In this document: piece by piece, positions 25,048 through 36,317 of the stretch
Position numbering within the stretch: position 1 is the first letter of the stretch
How the letters are laid out: every line of letters starts with the position of its first letter
Source of the DNA: Muraenolepis orangiensis
Lineage: Eukaryota > Chordata > Actinopteri > Gadiformes > Muraenolepididae
DNA: 64,000 nt
Direction of reading: 5' to 3'
NCBI GenBank assembly: GCA_027704905.1
Contig: CM051005.1
Span: 31,873,005-31,937,004 of the forward strand
The notes under the pieces: generated by a model
Told to the model about the DNA's origin: nothing
Databases searched by the model: none
Seen by the model: the letters and a program-made list of their open reading frames with translations, nothing else
Position numbers and translations under genes: made by a program

Positions 25048-25795
25048 TGTGCTGCCCTCACTATATGTTCCAGTTATATAAATTGACAGCCAGATAAACG
25101 CCCTCTTGACACCACGACTCTGAAGACACTTGAATCCTTGTCCACAGGTTTATTGATGTTGCAAGGAAGGGTAAAACTGAAACATACAAAATGTGCATAA
25201 TCACTATTATGCTTGCTTTAAACAATTTTCCCTCATCTTCAATATGAACTAAATCCCATATTTTACTATTTATTACAAGTTACATGTTATTTATCGAATA
25301 CGTATTTTAACATAAATGTAACATATTGCATCCTTTTTAATATGTACAGTAGCCTATCAATTGTACATGCATTTATGTCTCGTATTTATTCTGGAATGGA
25401 CTAATGACAGTGATACATCATACATACATCAGTAATACTACCCAACAAACCTAACTACACAACGTTTTTTCATATTTTCCTAAATAATGATCTGCGATCA
25501 TACATAGCAATGTAAAGAAGGAAAACATACCCAAGATGCTACCAAAAGGCATAAGATGTCGGTAGATGTCACTAGATTAGCTCAGAACAATAAACATACT
25601 TCTCCGTGAGAATCATTTCACTTCCTGCTTACCCATCGCTACCTGTCACTGACATGACCTCACTTCCGGTTACATCCTGGGATTCTTAAAGTGACCACAA
25701 CAGAAATGCAGAAACACAAATATTAATTTGAAAATTATAAACAAGACTTCTACTTGAACTTAAAGTAGATTAGTTAACATAGTTGTAACAAAACA
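25048..25795 (-). repeat. BEL/Pao 5' LTR
   Basis: 748-bp partner of the 18607-19363 LTR and the promoter-side LTR for the minus-strand element. It is nearly identical to its partner. Confidence 0.93.
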
Positions 25796-25980
25796 ATGCT
25801 TTAAGTGGTTTTGCACAACATAACACATATCATCCATCAATCACTTTATTGTTATTTGTATTGTTTTTAATTGTATTGTGTATAGTATTGTTCTAGTATT
25901 GTTCTAGTAGTTAATACTGCAGAGGGAATGGGGAGTGAGCATTCCATTGTACTTGAGTCTTGAATCTTGAATCTTGAGTG
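25796..25980 (+). mobile_element. LINE remnant 3'UTR and tail, unit A (part 2)
   Basis: Continuation of the LINE 3'UTR after the BEL insertion. It ends in a repeated tail, ttgagtcttgaatcttgaat, at about 25955-25978, the type used by fish LINEs to prime reverse transcription. Confidence 0.7.
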
Positions 25981-26395
25981 TTGATCAGAGTTGAGGAAAA
26001 GGTTTAGGTGCACCAAAAGATATTCAGATGTCAACTTGGGCCTCAGCATTCTTCAGGTTGGAAACCCTGCCTTGGGTTTGGGGTTTGGGGGCGTGGCCTG
26101 TGAAGCCCTCAGTCATATTAAATGTGTTTAAAACTGTTAAATCATGACCATAATTTTAAAGGTACAGTTCATATGCATCTTGCATAATAAGTAATGTTAA
26201 AATAGTATATAAACTTTCTATGACTAAATACATCACATGTGCATGTAGTTAAAGTGCTACCCCCCCCCCTTCTGAATTATACCGTCAAATGAAATAGATT
26301 CACTAATGTTCAAGATGCACCTCTTCTAGACTCCATGTTCAACATTGGTGTCATTTCTCTAAAGTGCTGTAGCTATGATCTTACATCGGCCTATA
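25981..26395. other. AT-rich spacer, no gene seen
   Basis: Nothing recognisable as coding. A short block (tgtgtttaaaactgttaaa near 26121) recurs at about 38620, so part of it belongs to an older duplication. Confidence 0.4.

Positions 26396-26396
<1 letters not shown>

Positions 26397-26446
<50 letters not shown>
26397..26446. repeat. (GT)n microsatellite
   Basis: About 24 GT dinucleotides. Followed by taaaaactgccttcctgtaa, which also follows the GT run of unit C at 61427. Confidence 0.96.
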
Positions 26447-26452
<6 letters not shown>

Positions 26453-26699
26453 CTGCCTTCCTGTAATGCTGTTGTGTTGTGTAATGTGTTCTGATTTTAG
26501 CTGCATTAGTTATTGATCAGACATCCTCTCCAATGGGTTTGACACATTCCATCAGAGTTCTGTCAGACATTACTGACGCTACGCTGAGCGGTCTGCTGTC
26601 TCTGAGCCGGGTCCTGAGCCCCCTCCCTGTAGCTCTGCTCCAGGCGGATCTTCTCCGGGTCGGTCCCCTCCGGCCCGGACCCCGCTCTGCAGCTCGGGA

Positions 26700-26800
26700 A
26701 GCCCGGCGGCGGGGGAGGGGAGGGACTCGGGGGGGCGGGGGAGGGGAGGGACTCGGGGGAGCGGGGGAGGGGAGGGACTCGGGGGGGCGGGGGATTTGAA
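26700..26800. repeat. G-rich minisatellite in the Kir-1 C-tail
   Basis: Several copies of a roughly 24-bp unit, ggcgggggaggggagggact plus cggg, lie within the coding tail and encode Pro/Ser-rich sequence on the minus strand. The same array, with other copy numbers, is in Kir-2 (53738-53822). The G runs have G-quadruplex potential. Confidence 0.85.
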
Positions 26801-27960
26801 TAGGGGCGTGATCTTGGTCTTGGCCTCCTTGTCGAAGAAGGCAAAGTCGGCCACGTACTTTCCCGACGGGGAGAGGGAGACGACGGGCGGGAACTCGACA
26901 GGATCTCGTCGGGCAGGTAGGAGGTGCGCACCTGGCAGGTGGCGGAGGTGGGCTCCACCGTGGCGCTCAGGATCACCAGCAGCTCAAAGTCGGCCAGCTC
27001 AGGGTCGGCCCATCCGCCGTCTGAGGGGGGGGGGGGAGAGAGGAGAGAGGAGAGAGGAGAGAGAGGACCCCGTCACTGAGGATAGGCCGGTCCACCGGGG
27101 GGCGGGGCTACAAAGATACATCAGTCAGGAGGAGCAGAGGGAAACACATGGCACACGTTGGAAGATCATTTACTTACTGCAAATGAGATTATCAATAGTC
27201 GGGTTTCCATCACCATATCTCCATTCCCATTCTGAAGTATCGCATTAGAACATGTTGAAGGAAACGACCAAATTCAAATCAACTCCCTCTGATGTTTTTG
27301 ACTGACTCTAATCGAGTTAATTCACAAAAGTAGAGATGGAAACAACTTTGACGATTACATTTTGACGTAGTGAACTTTGACCTCTCGTGACTTACGCTGT
27401 GGGCTTCTTCTCAAGCGTTCCTATGACCCAAAACATGGCTGACATTAGAATGAGTGCATTTCTTTCCCTTCGTCTATGGACAGATTTAAACATGGCCAAT
27501 GCCAGCTGATAAGTAAGGATGACTAGAAGTTGTCTGATTGACATTAACTCCTGCAGATGACCTCGTGTCACTGATCTTATTAACAGTCTATGTCACCGCC
27601 CGATATCCGTCATCACTGACGTAGTTTGTTTTCGCTTCAACTAGTTGATGGAAACAAAACTAACTTGCATTTCCTTTTGTTTTGTGCAAACATTTAAATG
27701 TTTAATTAAAATTTTCTTCGACTGTTAGATGAAAACCCAGTTAGTGAGACAGAGTTGTTATCTCCATGGTTACGGCCAACTGTAAGGTTCCCCCACAACC
27801 TCCTCCATCTGACACCATACACACTGAGGTTGACTTTGAAGTGACTCATATCATGAAAAGGACAGAACCTGAGTATCCTTATAGTTTTATTTTAGTAACA
27901 GTGACACAATAGCATACTGTGTTTTAGATCCTATCAGAAATACTAACAGACAGATCGGAG

Positions 27961-29655
27961 TTGTATCATCTGCCTTACGGAGACGTGGATGTCGGAGGGG
28001 GTTACCGGCAGCCCGCCGAAGCCAGCGCCGCCTGAGGAGACCAGCCTGCTGAACATCTCGGAGGCGGATGTGTGCCGCACCTTCAAGCGGCTGAACATCC
28101 GTAAGGCGGCAGGCCCCGACGACATCCCGGGCCGCGTCCTCAGAGTATGCGCAGACCAGTTTGCAGGGGTCTTTGCAGACATCTTCAACCTCTCCCTGTC
28201 CCAGGCTGTTGTTCCCGCGGTCTTCAAGGTGTCCACCATCGTGCCTGTCCCTAAGCAACCAAAGGTAACATGCCTGAATGACTATAGACCTGTAGCCCTC
28301 ACCTCGATTGTCAGCAAATGCTTCGAGAGGTTGGTCAAGGACTTTATTTGCTCCGTGTTACCTGCCACGCTGGTCCCATGGCAATTTTCATATCGTTAAA
28401 ACAGATCCACGGACGACGCAATTGACATGGCCCTCCACACTGCCCTTTCCCACCTGGAGGGAAAGAACTGTTATGTGTGAATGCTGTTTGTGGACTACAG
28501 CTCAGCGTTCAACACGATAGTTCCTGCCAAGCTCGACACCAAGCTTAGAGGTCTAGGCGTGCCCCCATCCACGTGCAGCTGGATACTGGACCTCCTGTCG
28601 GACCGCCACCAGGTGGTGAGGATGGGCAGCACCACCTCAGAGCCACTGACCCTCAACGCGGGAGCCCCCCAGGGATGCGTGCTGAGCCCTCTCCTCTACT
28701 CCCTCTACACCCACGACTGCATGGCTATGCACAGCTCCAACGTCATCATCAAGTTTGCTGACGACACGACAGTGATGGGTCTGATCGCCGGCGACGACGA
28801 GACAGCCTACAGGGAGGAGGTCGGATCGCTGGAGCAGTGGTGCCAGGAGAACAGCCTCGCCCTCAACGTCAAGAAGACCAAGGAGCTGATCGTGGACTTC
28901 AGGAAGCAGAGAGGAGAGCACAGGAGAGCCGTATCTCCATCGACGGTGTTGCAGTAGAGAGGGTCAGCAGCTTCAAGTTCCTCGGCGTGCACATCTCCGA
29001 GGACCTCACATGGTCCACGCACACCACACACGTGGTGAAAAGGGCCCAACAACTCATCTGAAGAAATTCAGCATGGGCCCCCGCATCCTGAGAACATTCT
29101 ATAACGGCACCATCGAGAGTGTTCTTACAGGGTGGATCACCGCCTGGCACGGGAACTGCACCGCATTCGAGCGCAGAGCGCTTCAAAGGGTGGTGTGGAC
29201 GGCCCAGTATATCATTGGAGGTGAGCTACCCTCCCTCCTGGATATATACAACCAGGGGTGCGTGGCCAAGGCCAAACGCATCATAAAAGTCAATGCCCAC
29301 CCCAGCCACAAACTGTACTCACTGTTACCGTCAAGTGCCGTACAAATAGACTCCGAGATAGCTTCCACAGTCAGGCCATCAGGCTGCTGAACTAGGGCGT
29401 ATAGCATATAACAATGTATGTTTTATTACATTGATTTATATATACATATTGCTATTTTCTGTGCCGATATATTGCATTTTATAAATTGCATTTTTATTTA
29501 TTTGAAATTGTTATTCAATTTTTATCTATTTTGATCTTATTTTTATAACTGCTGTCTGTCGTCGGGTATTGCACATAAGATTTTCACATCACTGCTTTAT
29601 ACTTGTATAAACTGTGAAGTGACAATAAACTTGACTTGACTTGACTTGACTTGAG
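27961..29655 (+). mobile_element. Rex/CR1-group LINE, 5'-truncated, in the Kir-1 intron
   Basis: The insertion breaks a sequence that is continuous in Kir-2 (cagatcggagctcaggg) and Kir-3. Frames at 27989-28399, 28481-28957 and 29010-29390 encode RT motifs RKAAGPDDIPGRVL, FVDYSSAFNTI, GAPQGCVLSPLLYSLY and the catalytic FADDTTVM. Stops at about 28397 and 28478 and frameshifts near 28950 and 29060 inactivate it. The 3' end is a (CTTGA)n tail at 29630-29655. A 3' fragment of the same family lies on the minus strand at 56206-56590. Confidence 0.85.
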
Positions 29656-30110
29656 CTCATGGCTGCTTCCAGAGGAAATGGTTCTGGTTAGCTGGTTGCA
29701 TGCAGCTGTTTCCTGTTTAACTGACACGTGAGGTGCGCCTCAGGCCATAAGGTCATGGTTCATACCATAACACCATCCAAATATATACAACTGTAGCTCT
29801 ATATAAAACAAACCAGACCCCTCTCTCTCTCTCTCAGTATATATACAGTATATAACATATTTTTTGTACTTGAAAGCAAAAATGCCCTTATTATTTTATT
29901 GTGTATTATTTATTATTATTGTTTGTTAGCCAAGGTATTAATTTACCTGTGTGCACACCTGTGGGTCCTCAGTCATCAATCTAGGCCTCTTCAGAGGCAG
30001 GTGACAGGGAGACAGCGCGGATCAGCTCTTGTTCTTGCATGTAGTAAATAAACCATGCAGTACGTTGACTGTACGACTGTTAAGATGTCGATTGGTTGAT
30101 TCAAAAGGTT
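29656..30110. other. Kir-1 intron sequence, no separate gene
   Basis: Sequence shared with Kir-2 (55010-55670) and Kir-3 (62660-63410), including a short TC run at 29820. It is the intron between the two Kir exons, read on the minus strand. Confidence 0.6.
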
Positions 30111-30436
30111 TAATTTATGCAGAAATACTGCAGGAAGAGCCTCAGATATCCAGTGAGATATTGGATTCCCATGGTGTGTTTCCACCATTGTGAGGCCTGC
30201 TCTACTAAGGTACCTTTGGCAGCCCAGGCTCTCAGGGGACTGCTGTGGTCCATGGTGTGGTAGAAGGTGAGGGGCAGGATGAGGAAGGGGCTGTCGCTGG
30301 ACGGGTCCACCTGGAAGGACACGTTCCTCTGGTCCAGGAGCACCGACGACTGGAGCAGCATCCCTGTTACCTGGACCAGGACCACGCTCATTGTGGGTCA
30401 AACCTTTTGGACTGGTGTGTCCATCAATGGAAGATA

Positions 30437-30545
30437 GATCTATATATCTATATAGATATATCCAGATATATAGAGATATATCTCTCTCTATATATCTATA
30501 TAGATATATATCTATATCTATATACCTATATCTATAGATATAGTC
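30437..30545. repeat. AT-rich TATATC/GATATA repeat
   Basis: Degenerate ATCTATATAGATAT-type repeat with many small palindromes, directly upstream (minus strand) of the Kir-1 exon. Similar AT or GATA repeats lie at the same position in Kir-2 and Kir-3. Confidence 0.8.
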
Positions 30546-30856
30546 ACTTTATGCGTTATCTCATTTAGGAAGATCAGATTGTCGCAGCAAATTTCCAAGT
30601 GACCCTATTTGTCAAAGCAGTGTCCATGTAGTGAAGTAACAGCACAACACACACAGACCACCACACACAGGCTATCCATGAAAGGGACGGTCTAAAACAA
30701 TACGTGAAAAGGCTTAACGTAACTTAAAGTTCCAAAACAGCGATCAATAATCACCAAATGTCTCTGGCATATGTCTTGTCATTAGCACTTTCACTTCTCA
30801 AAATATCAAAACCTAAATCCTACTATTACGGAAGTTATGTTACATAACTACATAAC
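30546..30856. other. Spacer, no gene seen
   Basis: Nothing recognised between the AT repeat and the gypsy 5' LTR. Confidence 0.4.
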
Positions 30857-31049
30857 TGTGGTGTTATTGTTAATAGGTGTGCGTTTATACAACACAGAGT
30901 ACAGGCCACCGTATTGACGTCACGGCCGGGTACGCGAGAGCAGGCTAGGCTAGGAGAGGAGGAGACGGCTGTATGTGGAGCTAGTGAATAAAAGACATTT
31001 ACAATCAAACACAGAGGACTCACGTGTATGCTTGTGAAATAACACGACA
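30857..31049 (+). repeat. Gypsy 5' LTR
   Basis: 193 bp, with AATAAA near 30989. Compared with 34925-35075 it shows roughly ten differences by eye, so this element is older than the BEL copy. Confidence 0.85.
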
Positions 31050-31371
31050 TGGTGTCAGAAGTCATGTGAGTGAAGTGTTAAAAGTTAGTCGGACAATAAG
31101 TGTCATTTGGAGCTGGTTGACGGTGAGAAGGGAGGACGAACAGCATGGTTGATAATGCTAATGTGGGAGCAGCTGCAGCCCAGAGAGCAGCCCAGGCTCA
31201 AGTGCTACGTTCAGCATCCAGCCTCCCGAGTGCTTTGACTTTTCAAAGCCGCAAAAGTGGGCCAAATGGATACGCAGGTTCGAACGATTCCGTCTGGCAA
31301 GTAACTTAACCGTCGGGCAAAGTAACCGTCTGGCAAGTAAGCTCTGAAGAGAATCAAGTCAACAAGCTAAT

Positions 31372-34300
31372 ATGGGAGATGAGGCGGATGATATTTTACG
31401 TGGACTAAAACTGACAGATGATCTAAGACGTACTTACCAAGGAGTGCGCGAAGGATTACAGGGTTTCTTCATAGTCAAGAAAAATGTCATCTACGAGCGT
31501 GCCAAATTTAACATGCGCAAGCAGGGAGAATGTGAAACAGTGGACTCATTTGTGACGGCACTGTATGCTCTGGCGGAGCATTGTACATACGGAGTGCTAC
31601 ATGATGAGCTTATTCGCGACTCGGACTGATGGATAAGCGGCTGTCCGAACGCATGCAACTGGACCCGGACTTGACCCTGGAAAAGGCAATAAACATGGCG
31701 AGGCAGAGTGAAGAGGTGAAACGACAACAATCTTCTCTGCGAGGGGACACCAGGACAGAGGCAAGTGATGCTACATCTGTGGACAGAGTGTTTAAGAGCA
31801 GTAGCAGGACATATGCTAGAAACAAACCTCAACAGGCTAACGGCTACCCAGCCAAGCCACACAGTGCCCAATACTTAAAGGGGAAAAGTGTCCAGTGTCA
31901 TAAAGGCGGCAGTTCTCTGTCCTATCCACAACGTGATTGCCCTGCTAATGAAGTGAAATGTCATTCATGTGGGAAGATGGGACATTACAAGCGTGTGTGT
32001 AAGTCATCCAAAGCTGTACATGAGGTTGAAGAGGACTATTCCTGCTCCTGTGAAGACGAGGACTGTATGTTCTTAGGCAGCATCACAGCTGATGGTGAGC
32101 CATGGATGGTCAGCATAGACATCGGTGACAGTCATGTGCCATTCAAAATAAAAATCGGTGCTGATCTTACAGTGATGCCTCACACTGTATTCCAAGAGAT
32201 TTACAGAGACAAAAATCCACCTACCCTCCGGAAGTCAACTAAGCCACTGATGGGACCTGGGAGGAGTCCACTAGATGTTGTGGGCGTCGCCACGCTGTTG
32301 CAGAGGAGGGGAGAGAATTGTGTTGGCATTGTGGTGGTTCCCAAGAAGACAGGTGCTGTACGCATATATGTTGATCTAACAAACCTCAGTGAGTCAGTGT
32401 GCAGGGAAAAGTACACCCTGCCGACAGTGGAGGAAACACTGGGAATGCTGGCTGGAGCCAGAATATTCAGTAAGTTGGACGCAAATATGGGATTTCGGCA
32501 AATCCCCCTGACTGAAGATTCGTCAAAGTATACATCCTTCATTACGCCCTTTGGCCGATATTACTTAAATCGTCTACCTCCGCCCCCGAACACTTCCAAA
32601 ACAGAATGGTGACTGAGGTCACGGAAGGGCTGGAGGGTGTCGTCTGCCACATGGATGATGTGCTAGTGTGGAGCCGAACACAAGAGGAACATGATGCTCG
32701 TCTGCATGTCGTGCTGGGGAGGATCGAGAAGGCCGGAATCACCCTTAACATAGATAAGTGCAACCTGTCAAAAGAAGAGGTGACCTTTCTAGGCCATATC
32801 ATCTCACCAGCGGCATTAGCCCCGACCCGAGTAAGACGGAGCCCGTAAGGAGGATGGAGGAGCCGACGAACGTGAGTGAGCTGAGAAGCTTTCTCGGCAT
32901 GTTAAACCAGCTGGGGAAGTTTATCCCGCAGCTGGCGGAGAGAGACAAGCTTCTATGAGACCTTCTGTCAAAGAAGAACTGCTGGCTGTGGGGCATCGAG
33001 CAGGCCAGAGCCTTCCAAGATTTGAAGGATGCACTAATATCCCCACCAGTATTCGCCATGTATGATCCCAACAGGGAGTGCAAAGTCTCAGCAGGCGCGT
33101 CGTCTTACGGCTTAGGGAGTGTGCTCCTCCAAAAATTGGATGTAGTGTGGAGACCTACCTAGCCTACGTGTCGCGGTCTCTCACACAAACTGAGCAGAGA
33201 TACGCGCAGGTCGAGAAGGAGGCCTTAGGCCTGACCTGGGCTTGTGAGAGGTTTCGCAACTTTCTCATCGGCAGACACTTCCAGCTAGACACGGATCACA
33301 AGCCTCTCTTGAGTCTCCTGGGGTCTCAGGCGTTGGATGCTCTCCCTCCGCGGATTCTGCGCTTCTGAATGCGCCTGATGCGCTATTCCTACTCCATTGC
33401 TCATGTGCCAGGGAAGTGCCTGTGAACTGCTGATACGATCTCACATGCTCCTGTGAAGAGGAGTGAAACAACGTGGACATGATATTGGAGAACCTGCCAG
33501 CGAGCGCTGCCTACCTGGACGAGCTGAGAGAGCAGCTGAGGAGGGACAGTGTGTGCGCACTGTTGAGCTGAGTGCAGAGGCCAGCACACAACAGTGAACC
33601 GGCTCTCAGGCTGTACTGGGCGGAACAGGCGTTACTCACAGTAGAGGATGGACTCTTGCTGAGGGGAAGCAGGCTTGTCATCCCTTCAACAATGAGGAAT
33701 GATGTGCTTGCCAGGCTGCATGAAGGCCACCAGGGGGTGGTAAAGTGCAGGGAGCGTGCACAACTGTCTGTATGGTGGCCTGGGCTGAGCCAGCAGCTGA
33801 GCCACTGATGCCATCTCAATACCCGGGGAGACCATGGCAGAAGTTGGGAGCAGACCTGTTCATGCTGGAGAGCAAGACTTACCTGCTGGTGGACTATGCA
33901 TCGAGATACGTGGAAATCGCTCTGCTGACACAAAATCAACAGACGTCATCCACCACCTCAAATCAATCTTCGCACGGCACGGTATCCCGGAGGAACTGGT
34001 GACGGACAACGGGCCGCAGTTCTCCGGAATGGCCTTTGCAGCGTTTGCAGCGTCTTACGGGTTTCGCCATGTCACAAGCAGCCCGAGATATCCACAAAGT
34101 AATGGGGAAGCAGAATGTGCGGTTAAGACAGTAAAAGGTCTTCTGAAGTAAGCAGCTGACCCATACTGCGCTCTGCTAGCATACAGGGCCAGTTGCACAG
34201 GGCCCCGTTGCATAACGGATACAGTCCAGCTCATCTTCTGATGGGTAGGAAACTCCACACGACAGTGCCAATGCTTCCTGCTCTACTGGTCCCTGCTCTT

Positions 34301-34500
34301 CCTAACAGTGAGGTGGTTGACCTGAAAGAAGAGAAAAAGAGAATGAGAGATGCGCAAAGCTACAACCGGCGTCATCGTGCACGAAGCCTCAACGGGCTCA
34401 CTCCCGGAAAGGAAGTGTGGGTCAAAGTGCAACTGGAGTTGTGGTCAGCAGCCACTCGATGCCGCGTTCATACATTGTGGATGGACCTCATGGGACATTA
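31372..34500 (+). pseudogene. Gypsy gag-pol, broken frames
   Basis: Gag: MGDEADDILRGLKLTDDLR at 31372, shifted near 31630, then the zinc knuckle CHSCGKMGHYKRVC near 31960. Protease: the active-site stretch reads FKIKIGADLTVMP, so the usual aspartate before TGA is replaced. RT: KYTLPTVEETL and FSKLDANMGFRQIPL, then a frame change near 32606 and CHMDDVLVWS. RNase H: QRYAQVEKEALGLTWA and LDTDHKPLLSLL near 33190-33320. Integrase: HEGHQGVVKCRERA, then VTDNGPQFSG and SPRYPQSNGEAE near 34000-34110. There are at least five frame breaks, so it is inactive. Confidence 0.85.
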
Positions 34501-34924
34501 AGGTGAAACCGCCACCATCTCATCCCCATGGAGTCGTCACCGGCGCAGAGTGGAGGTGGTGTTACTGAGCAACTTCTGGGAAAGAGTTCAGCAGAACCTC
34601 CAAAGCAGAATGTCCTGCAACCACCAGGTCTGGGAGAGTCGTGGTGAAACCAACTAGGTTGGACTTGACTAAAAAGAAAAAGAGACATTCCCGTAACAGA
34701 AGTTTATTTTAAGCTAAGAAATGTGTTCATGTTCTGATATGTTCGTTTAGATATGAGGGCTTGTAAAGATAAACGCAGTGTTTAATATAGCCTATGTTCT
34801 TATAGGGCTTTAGGTAAAAGCGGTTATTTGATCAGTTCAGATAGGAACAGACCTTTTAGATATAGAGGCAGAATAATCCTCTAAGGTCTGGTGACAGTCT
34901 ACTCATTGATTCTAGAAAGGGAGA

Positions 34925-35075
34925 TGTGGTGTTATTGTTAATAGGGGTGCGTTTATACAACACAGAGTACAGGCCACCGTAGTGACGTCACGGCCAGGTA
35001 CGCTAGAGCAGGCTAGGCTAGGAGCGGAGGAGACGGCTGTATGCGGAGCTAGCGAAATAAAAGACACTTACAATC
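34925..35075 (+). repeat. Gypsy 3' LTR, truncated
   Basis: Matches the first 150 bp or so of the 5' LTR, then changes abruptly to L2-type sequence at about 35076. The last 40 bp of the LTR are missing. Confidence 0.8.
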
Positions 35076-36317
35076 GGAACGGAAGCCACGCGTGAGAGGG
35101 ACCGCTGGCAAGTTGCTGCCTCGCCTCCTCCGTTGTTTGTGCTGTTTTGTGTTTGCTGAATGTTGTCTCGTACAACTGGACTCTAAACCCGTCTGTTACA
35201 AACCCTTTTGTCCCATCTAACACTGTGACGAAGACTTTAGCCGTTTAACAGTCTTTACACGCGCTAGTGCTACTGTGCTGTCACTCGGTAGCTTGAAGCT
35301 AGCCTCGCCGGTATACGGCTCACCTGTACTGGACTACTTGGGCTCCTCTGTGTCTCCTGACCGGAGAGCGAGAGCCTGCTCAGGTGCACCCTGCAAAGCA
35401 CACCTGCTCAGATTTGTCCGCTGCCATTCTGCCAGCTCTCCTGGGTGAAAACCTCCGCCTGTGGATTGCTGCCAACACGGAGGCCGCCCCGTACAAATGA
35501 GCCACTACCGGCTAACCTGTCATTCATCCCCAGCGCCGTATGTCTGGTTTCTCCGCCTCGCACGAAAACCCGCGCCTACAACCAACACGACTACTCCTCC
35601 GCCTCGAACGCAGGTCTTGTAGCTTCATTTCTTACCACTTGGATAATCAAACCGCTGGATTACATTGTTTTTGTTTTTAAACTCTTATGTGGATTTTTAA
35701 ACTGCTCATATGGAGCGCTCTGTGTGTCTCACGGTCATGAGCTCATCTCTGCCGCTGCGTCTCCGGTCTACCCCAGGACCCCGCAAGCTCTGCTTACCCA
35801 ACACCCTGGTATTCTCAAACAACCAAGATACACTCACCGTGGATCTGGACCAAACTTTGAGTATGCAAACCACAACAATAACAAAACAATCCACTCTTTC
35901 TGGTGCACTGAGCCACGCCCCCCTCGCACCGCCCGTGCTGTCAATCACAGTGTGTTATCCCCCTTGCTTAAAGCATCCACATACGCACAACTTACCTGTC
36001 TGAAACGATGTATCTTTAACATAAGGTCCCTCATCAATAAGGCCCTGCTGGTTTCTGACTTCATTATGGACAAAAAGCTTGATTTTTTATGTCTCACGGA
36101 GACCTGGCAACAGTCTGATGACTTCTCCCAGCTTAATGCAGCTGTCCCTCCAGGGTATGCTTTTATTGGTAAACCCCGTACCACTGGGAGGAGGGGAGGG
36201 CTTGCTGTGTTGTACCATGAAATCATTAAAGTCACTGCAGTCACTTACCCCCGTCACTCCTCTTTTGAATGCCTAGCTGTAAAACTCTCTGGCTCCAAAC
36301 CAACCATCATTATTTGT
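35076..36317 (+). mobile_element. L2-clade LINE, 5' part only
   Basis: This includes a 5'UTR-like region and, within the frame 35445-36316, the start of the endonuclease: CIFNIRSLINKALLVSDFIM, LCLTETW and GRRGGLAVLYH. It stops abruptly at about 36317, where minus-strand LINE sequence begins. Loss of the 3' part is not the normal 5' truncation of LINEs and suggests a later rearrangement or deletion at this junction. The upstream part of the frame (35445-35990) is probably 5'UTR read through, not protein. Confidence 0.7.

Larger units (their letters stand above)
18607..25795 (-). mobile_element. BEL/Pao LTR retrotransposon, young but defective
   Basis: The 7.2-kb element has LTRs at 18607-19363 and 25048-25795 (TG...CA ends on the plus strand) and the 5-bp target duplication ATGCT at 18602-18606 and 25796-25800. 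By eye the LTRs differ by about five substitutions and one 9-bp indel, so insertion is recent. Gag-pol is on the minus strand. A purine run (GACGGGGAG) precedes the 3' LTR as a polypurine tract. It landed in the 3'UTR of a LINE remnant. Confidence 0.93.
26563..30391 (-). pseudogene. Kir-1: KCNJ10/Kir4.1-like channel, last two exons, damaged
   Basis: Exon 1 (30391-30214) encodes the cytoplasmic part QVTG...LLQSS, FQVDPSSDSPFLILPLTFY and DHSSPLRAWAAK, then a GT donor. Exon 2 (27020-26563) starts after CCTCAG with DGGWADPELADFELLVILSA, then TCQVRTSYLPDEIL, and ends in SNV, a PDZ-binding terminus as in Kir4.1. Both junctions are phase 1 and match. Kir4.1 is an inward-rectifier potassium channel subunit of glia and epithelia. 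The membrane and pore exons are absent. Compared with Kir-2, exon 1 lacks about eight residues and exon 2 has a deletion after DEIL that shifts the frame, while a G-rich minisatellite shifts it back. The intron contains a LINE. Likely a pseudogene. Confidence 0.78.
30857..35075 (+). mobile_element. Ty3/gypsy retrotransposon, decayed
   Basis: The 5' LTR (30857-31049) starts TGTGGTGTTATTG and ends ACGACA. It is followed at once by TGGTGTCAGAAG, which has the form of a primer-binding site. The 3' LTR starts at 34925 after a purine run (agaaagggaga) and matches until about 35075, where L2 sequence begins, so it is truncated. The internal region encodes gag, protease, RT, RNase H and integrase in that order, which is the gypsy order, with many frameshifts and stops. 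Confidence 0.85.

Noticed and set aside
26533..27248. Plus-strand Arg/Gly-rich frames
   Set aside because: Antisense shadows of the Kir-1 exon and its G-rich repeats.
30245..30568. Plus-strand 107-codon frame
   Set aside because: Antisense of the Kir-1 exon running into an AT repeat.
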